A stretch of 11,870 nt of DNA. Origin: Clostridia bacterium. GTDB taxonomy: Bacteria; Bacillota; Clostridia; Lachnospirales; WQUN01. Where the stretch lies: positions 1-11,870 of the forward strand of contig BNUF01000069.1 of NCBI GenBank assembly GCA_025997155.1, in the 5' to 3' direction. Of the stretch, positions 9,101-11,870 are shown piece by piece. Position 1 is the stretch's first letter. Every line of letters starts with the position of its first letter. Position numbers and translations under genes: made by a program. The notes beneath the pieces are model-generated. The model was not told where the DNA came from and made no database searches. It worked only from the letters and a program-made list of their open reading frames with translations.

Positions 9101-10375
9101 AAAAACCAGCAACCCCAACGCAACCGAACCCGCCCCATGCCCAACCTCAAACAACGTGTCAGTATACTGCTGTCCTGTCGAGATTGTTTTGTCCGCTACA
9201 ATCTGCGGGTTGTCCATTGTCAGATTCAGATGTTTAGTGCCGTCCACCGAGTCCTCGTCCGCAAAATCGGACTGGTAAAATGCCCACGAGTTCGTGTCCG
9301 TTCCTACGGCGAATTTTCCCTTAACCGTAAAGAATCTGGCATCGCTCTCTTTCTCGGCGAAACGTACTAAATCGCCCAACGTCGCCCTAAACGCGCTGCC
9401 TGTGTTCTGCATAACGGACGAGCCGTAATACAACGACAAGTCTTTATCCTTAAGCACTTCTTTGGAAAAATACAGGGGCTTCCTAAGTTCCTTCACATTA
9501 TCGAAAAGTGTGATTATGTCGTCCTGCTGTGCGTTGTCGCACAGAAAGCTCAACGCCGCAACATAGTCGCTATCGCCGACGTGACTGCTAAAGGGTGTGT
9601 ACACACTCGTACTTGCCAACATCGCAAGGTAAGCCGAAGTCAGTTCAACCTTACTCGTTATGCCGCCCGACTTTCCCCACGTCTTGATTGAGAAGTCGTC
9701 CGCCTTTGCTTTGGGCTTGTGCTTTGCCGTTGATAACAACTCCACAGGCAAAAACTGGTCGCTCCCTGACAAATCGAAGTGTGCTTTGTTCCCAACCCCT
9801 GAGCTAACGTTGTCGCTTTTCTCTTGCGACATCTTCAAAATCCTTTGCACTCTGTCACTCTTAAACTTTGCCATAAGCGTGCTCGGGAATGACAGAGGAT
9901 TCGCGATAAACGCGGCAAGTTCCCCGACCTTCGTGTAATTCGACGGTCCATATTTCATCTTGCCATAATCATCTTTATAATTCGCTATTGTTTCAATTGT
10001 GTTGTTCGCCCAATACAAAGTCTCGCCGTTCGCCGAGATAAACGAGTCGTCGTCACCTCCGCCCTCCGCCGCTTCGTCCAACAACCCGCCAACCACCGTC
10101 GTTATCTCATTCGGGATTTTGTCAGACAGCATACTCGACAATTCTCCCACAAGCGACTTCTTCAGCCCGTCGCCCGACGCTTTCATATCGTCAATATCTG
10201 AAATCTTGAGTTCGCCGCCGTACTTGTTTGAATAGTCAATAACGGCGTTACGCACCATTCTGGCGTAATCCTCCATATCGCTGTCGGACACGTCCAACTC
10301 ATCGTCAACCGCTAAATAAAACAAATCGCGGTACATCTGCTGTAAAACCGCATGAAGAATCAAAAAAATCCGCAT
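6176..10375 (-). CDS. Giant polytopic T4SS-like membrane protein (VirB6/TrbL-like architecture)
   Basis: About 1399 residues from ATG 10375; 1422 if ATG 10444 is used (numbering below). A soluble domain of about 800 residues (40-840) shows no enzymatic motif that I recognise. Two membrane segments follow at about 843-859 (YGIYFFMFCMVIFIF) and 869-889. Next is a second soluble region of about 350 residues (890-1238) and a block of four segments at about 1240-1262, 1266-1283, 1297-1315 and 1322-1346. The charged tail includes RRNPVTGLFANPISQAFERGR. A polytopic protein with a C-terminal helix block and large extra domains, encoded upstream of VirB3/VirB4-like genes, is typical of VirB6/TrbL channel proteins; large extended forms exist. 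No start has a clear ribosome binding site (ATG 10444, 10375, 10336). I favour 10375 because DNA upstream is AT-rich like the intergenic region, although that removes a hydrophobic N-terminal stretch (KIFLFKLFFSFF) that could be a membrane helix. Function is inferred, not shown. Confidence 0.78.
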   Translation of the reverse strand: MRIFLILHAVLQQMYRDLFYLAVDDELDVSDSDMEDYARMVRNAVIDYSNKYGGELKISDIDDMKASGDGLKKSLVGELSSMLSDKIPNEITTVVGGLLDEAAEGGGDDDSFISANGETLYWANNTIETIANYKDDYGKMKYGPSNYTKVGELAAFIANPLSFPSTLMAKFKSDRVQRILKMSQEKSDNVSSGVGNKAHFDLSGSDQFLPVELLSTAKHKPKAKADDFSIKTWGKSGGITSKVELTSAYLAMLASTSVYTPFSSHVGDSDYVAALSFLCDNAQQDDIITLFDNVKELRKPLYFSKEVLKDKDLSLYYGSSVMQNTGSAFRATLGDLVRFAEKESDARFFTVKGKFAVGTDTNSWAFYQSDFADEDSVDGTKHLNLTMDNPQIVADKTISTGQQYTDTLFEVGHGAGSVALGLLVFQNAYQQLRSTKLLEERQDSLLYMNIFGDVVLADNTVLIPGAANPLIYDLKKAAYNPYTVAFMNAYPSIVQDADSANVQGPTDKGKYVMFIKRSFLEHLGTEVKDDVAEKLPFLKSFTSSSNTYTAKQIKKIGKFNDGDLTISRVVGDGEFKRPAVKKGVSVYPFFWGGGDAYFSFLRAGYTDDLTTGEYLAAAGKHAVRTAGKYSPWGIVKGVVETATSVFTGKDTTKTEDNFDSVFISVEQGVCRIDNKPITLFPYHRDENTSSVVNESGTSKIEGYQVPILLAQNMYWYLTGDIDNIDATTSTGYSGGNIRTDYIFKNFLVEMMQGSSQVTLFEKNANIADVILDEDNDQALSIATKIARDLHDNIAEFDGVLGMSSVNTNPLFGKVVQVARDYGIYFFMFCMVIFIFRYLKRGDLLYTSTMIVMSAVFMFLFIYVFPSYLPMAYNAVGSKFTEGLVSDTLLYKAEKYSTTYGEAKAVNIQNDYDVQTVSLTLYHFGEPELRKFSERYEIPYEAYRYGGRVILNPDIGLFIQGDELKLNTDVMFLNNPITGEYQTTSNSNYSYQITSVKMSSSVLDAYCPYYQLEDGFVETLNALLSNYNIPRVTVEYVDGLTKDSFSVFNYTNSIPFLLPDDFETVPGLTPMDVLKLEQAFPNANDFLRMSDWVNEPDDKMKHTIWYRTMQKNGFYDPDFGAERRADLIEYVNYHTKRFMIENQPLVGLVSDENLIKIISLEATFYFDGRISDIGSWVYPLGFNQDELKLNDVFLTALTANNERFVKHNFDVVSYIGNAFGFPGILLFIVIMAASLAFVVAVKFSLPFLYLLLALLISYRLIVDKKISDVLRGYAKVTLAVIGIYTASIVAIACVPKILPGMTMLIALAAILLILLITLVTVMYGFLKDPFRMGNEGIGEALRRNPVTGLFANPISQAFERGRNDMRTSAAAYEASAGTEEAPSSIQTSNRQYIMRSFEDA

Positions 10376-10382
10376 GAAGAAT
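10348..10382. repeat. 13-bp direct repeat, 22-bp period, over the candidate start of the operon's first gene
   Basis: CCGCATGAAGAAT occurs at 10348-10360 and exactly again at 10370-10382, with nine bases between copies. On the coding strand each copy contains CTTCATGCGG; only the upstream ATG (10375) is in frame with the membrane protein. The origin may be a small tandem duplication or a paired protein-binding site. Confidence 0.6.
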
Positions 10383-10464
10383 GAGAAAAATAATTTGAAT
10401 AAAAAAATTTTGGTGAATTGGTAAAAATGGCAAATAATGGGCATAAATATTTGTCAATAAAAGT

Positions 10465-10507
10465 AAAAAATCTCTCGTGAGTAGAAAATATTCACAAGAG
10501 ATTTTTT
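10465..10507 (-). terminator. Rho-independent terminator between the 177-aa gene and the T4SS-like operon
   Basis: Inverted repeat with 16-base arms at 10465-10480 and 10492-10507 and an 11-base loop. The only imperfection is C10476/A10496, which becomes a G-U wobble in minus-strand RNA. The minus transcript continues into six U residues, and the plus direction also has a T7 run, so it could act in both directions. It closes the 177-aa gene unit about 165 bases after its stop and insulates the operon downstream. Confidence 0.75.
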
Positions 10508-10673
10508 TGATTTGTATGAAATTGGAAAATTATGGATTAAATTGACTTTAATTTTAATGGCTTTTAGTATAAAAATACTTTTGAAAATCTATTAAATTCA
10601 ATTGAACGATTTTTGAACAATAATTAAACGTCTATTAAATTTGTGTTTAAATGGCGTTTAACGAGAGTTAAAT
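10508..10673. other. AT-rich intergenic stretch with short direct and inverted repeats
   Basis: No gene is seen here. TCTATTAAATT occurs twice (10588-10598 and 10631-10641, 43 bases apart). TTAAACG (10624-10630) and CGTTTAA (10655-10661) form an inverted repeat with inner TTAAA/TTTAA arms. AGTAT and ATACT (10566-10570, 10575-10579) form a small hairpin. It may simply be the 3' untranslated region of the 177-aa gene or may hold protein-binding sites; no origin is claimed. Confidence 0.45.
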
Positions 10674-11207
10674 TTACTTTTTCTTACTTTTGGTTTTTGG
10701 CTTGGTTTTTGGTTCGGGTTTAGGGATTACTTTAAGTACTGTTTCTATAACAAGTATAAGTTGTTCCTCCGTGAGTTCTTTTTTTAGAGGATACGGCATC
10801 AGTTCGTAAATCATCGCGTCTTCGGAAGCGGATAGGTTGAGTTTCGTCAAGGCGTTATCGAATTTTACCTCGGCGGCAGCGTCATAGTTTTCGAGTATGT
10901 TTACGATGCGCGAGTAATCATCTGCGTTAGAGGTGTCGGGTTTAGGGAAATCCGCGCCGTCAACTACATAATTTTCGTCGTTTTCGTAATCCTCGTGGGA
11001 CAATAGGTATTCGTCTATTGCGTCTTCTATTGCGTCGCATATCCGCCACAGGTACGCGTCGTCTGTTTCGTAGGGTTTTTGGTTGTAGTCGCTTAACGCG
11101 CATAAACCGCCGACGGCGGAATATTTTTTAATTAAGCCGCTTACATATTCGTCGATTTCTTTTTCATAAACTGTTTTAAGTTTTTCTAGGTTGTCGAACT
11201 CAATCAT
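10674..11207 (-). CDS. Hypothetical 177-aa acidic protein with a Lys/Pro-rich tail
   Basis: Family not recognised. It is a soluble, mostly helical, strongly acidic protein (DDAYLWRICDAIEDAIDEY; SHEDYENDENYVVDGADF) with no signal peptide or membrane segment. It ends abruptly in a basic tail, PKPEPKTKPKTKSKKK, that could bind nucleic acid or the membrane surface. ATG 11207 follows an AGGGGGG ribosome binding site with a six-base spacing. It is a single-gene unit with its own promoter upstream and a terminator downstream. Its base composition differs from the operon: the coding strand is C/A-rich with many AAA and GAA codons, whereas the operon's coding strand is G-rich. This suggests a different history or expression regime. 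The palindrome in its promoter is compatible with repression, possibly by an element-encoded regulator. Confidence 0.82.
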   Translation of the reverse strand: MIEFDNLEKLKTVYEKEIDEYVSGLIKKYSAVGGLCALSDYNQKPYETDDAYLWRICDAIEDAIDEYLLSHEDYENDENYVVDGADFPKPDTSNADDYSRIVNILENYDAAAEVKFDNALTKLNLSASEDAMIYELMPYPLKKELTEEQLILVIETVLKVIPKPEPKTKPKTKSKKK

Positions 11208-11213
11208 GATTTG

Positions 11214-11220
11214 CCCCCCT
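11214..11220 (-). promoter_or_regulatory. Ribosome binding site of the 177-aa gene
   Basis: Coding-strand AGGGGGG, six bases before ATG 11207. It is a G-run variant of the usual AGGAGG. Confidence 0.7.
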
Positions 11221-11237
11221 TTTTGCTTATTTGTAAT

Positions 11238-11266
11238 ATTTTACTACATGTAGCTAAGTTTTTCAA
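11238..11266 (-). promoter_or_regulatory. Sigma-70/SigA-type promoter of the 177-aa gene
   Basis: -35 TTGAAA (11266-11261), exactly 17 bases, then -10 TAAAAT (11243-11238), each one mismatch from consensus. Transcription would start near 11231, giving a leader of about 24 bases that carries the ribosome binding site. Confidence 0.75.
11244..11253. promoter_or_regulatory. Palindromic candidate operator in the promoter spacer
   Basis: CTACATGTAG is a perfect 10-bp palindrome abutting the -10 box and filling the downstream part of the 17-base spacer. A dimeric repressor bound here would block RNA polymerase. No regulator is identified in the window. Confidence 0.45.
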
Positions 11267-11279
11267 GTATAATTGTAAT

Positions 11280-11339
11280 TTAAAGTAGTCTTGTATCGAA
11301 GTAGAGAGGCATATCGAGTTTTGCCGCGAAATCGTACAT
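11280..11339 (-). CDS. Possible 19-codon small ORF (or remnant) after the fibre gene
   Basis: Starts with ATG 13 bases after the fibre gene stop and reads MYDFAAKLDMPLYFDTRLL, then TAA. The ribosome binding site is poor (AGAG, eight bases upstream). Its place suggests either a translated leader or small peptide, or the stump of a larger gene lost by deletion. There is no coding evidence beyond the open frame. Confidence 0.2.
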   Translation of the reverse strand: MYDFAAKLDMPLYFDTRLL

Positions 11340-11352
11340 AAAATCACACTCT

Positions 11353-11870
11353 TCAATGATTAAGTTGCGCCTCAAGTGCGGCAACTCGTGCTGTCAATGC
11401 CTGAACCGCACCCCAAAGGGTCGGGAGTGCCTCTGTCATAGTGATTTCCTTGACATTCTCCATAAGGAAATTTCTAGGCGTTTCGCCGTCCTCTTCGTAC
11501 AGCTGCTCGCCGTCAGAATCTAGCAGCGGGAAAATCTTGTCGCATACGCTTACCGATTTCGGGAACACAGCCGAAACGTCGTCCGCAAGCCACCCCGTGA
11601 CGTGTTCGTCCACGTGCGTCCCCGTGAAGTTCTTGTACTTATAACGCGAAACAGGCAAATTCATAACCGCGTCAAGGCACATAGACAAGTCGGCGGGCGA
11701 TATCTCCTCTTTGAGCCTTGAATCGGACAACGCCGTTATGGCGGTCACCTGGCACGACAATTTCGTAATGCTTGAGTTGCCGAGGGTTATGCTGTTCGAG
11801 CCTTGGCTTATAGCATTCTCTCCGATAACGATTGTGTTTATAATGCCGTCTTCGCTCGCACCTCTGGTGT
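11353..11870 (-). CDS. Phage-type tail fibre/surface protein, C-terminal part with S74 self-cleaving chaperone
   Basis: The gene enters from the right edge and stops at 11353; 171 codons are visible and the start lies outside. The first ~35 residues are short repeats of the beta-roll/trimeric fibre type (NTIVIGENAISQGSNSITLG, then NSSITKL). At ALSDSRLKEEI the Peptidase S74 intramolecular chaperone domain begins. The nucleophile Ser (codon 11727-11725) and Lys five residues later (11712-11710) form the dyad known from phage endosialidases, phi29-like appendage proteins and eukaryotic MYRF. The domain continues with LPVSRYKYKNF and TGWLADDV, both typical, and ends in a coiled-coil helix (AVQALTARVAALEAQL). 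In this family the chaperone trimerises the fibre and then cuts itself off just before the Ser, leaving a mature rigid fibre. The target could be a host surface. This fits a phage fibre or a surface adhesin of a mobile element. Confidence 0.9.
   Translation of the reverse strand, partial: TRGASEDGIINTIVIGENAISQGSNSITLGNSSITKLSCQVTAITALSDSRLKEEISPADLSMCLDAVMNLPVSRYKYKNFTGTHVDEHVTGWLADDVSAVFPKSVSVCDKIFPLLDSDGEQLYEEDGETPRNFLMENVKEITMTEALPTLWGAVQALTARVAALEAQLNH

Noticed and set aside
10508..10673. CRISPR array or tRNA in the AT-rich spacer
   Set aside because: Repeats are too short and irregular for CRISPR, and no cloverleaf or CCA end can be formed.

Overview
The window looks like part of a mobile element (conjugative plasmid, integrative conjugative element or phage-plasmid), probably from a Gram-positive (Bacillota-like) host. 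The signs are strong purine-rich ribosome binding sites (AGGAG, GGAGG, AGGGGG), ATGA/TGATG-type gene overlaps, AT-rich intergenic DNA beside genes of moderate GC, and a type IV secretion (T4SS)-like operon with no recognisable outer-membrane core components. The host assignment is inference; no rRNA, tRNA or housekeeping gene is present to fix it.

All convincing genes lie on the minus strand, so transcription runs from high to low coordinates. At the right edge (11870-11353) is the 3' end of a long surface/tail-fibre-like protein. It ends in a beta-roll repeat tract followed by an S74-type intramolecular chaperone domain with an intact Ser-Lys dyad. A possible 19-codon ORF follows it. Next comes a 177-aa acidic protein with a Lys/Pro-rich tail (11207-10674). 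It has its own well-formed promoter, with a perfect 10-bp palindrome inside the -35/-10 spacer, and a hairpin terminator at 10507-10465.

Downstream of the terminator is a tight six-gene operon (about 10375 to 1, continuing off the left edge). The order is: a ~1400-aa polytopic membrane protein (VirB6/TrbL-like in architecture); a 318-aa protein with two membrane segments (VirB3-like N-terminus plus a domain resembling the VirB4 N-terminal fold); a secreted 422-aa protein with Ig-like modules; a 437-aa MinD/ParA-like protein whose P-loop lacks the usual lysine; a 418-aa protein with a receiver-like N-terminus and coiled coil; and the N-terminal 422 residues of a VirB4-type ATPase.

Working model (inference): VirB4 powers a secretion or conjugation channel built on the two membrane proteins. 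The Ig-like protein acts outside the cell as an adhesin or channel/pilus cap. The two receiver/MinD-like proteins position or regulate the complex at the cytoplasmic face. Only VirB4 is assigned with good confidence; the other T4SS roles rest on architecture and context. The unusual parts are the pair of degenerate regulators beside VirB4, the size of the polytopic protein, and a phage-type self-cleaving fibre next to a conjugation-type operon.
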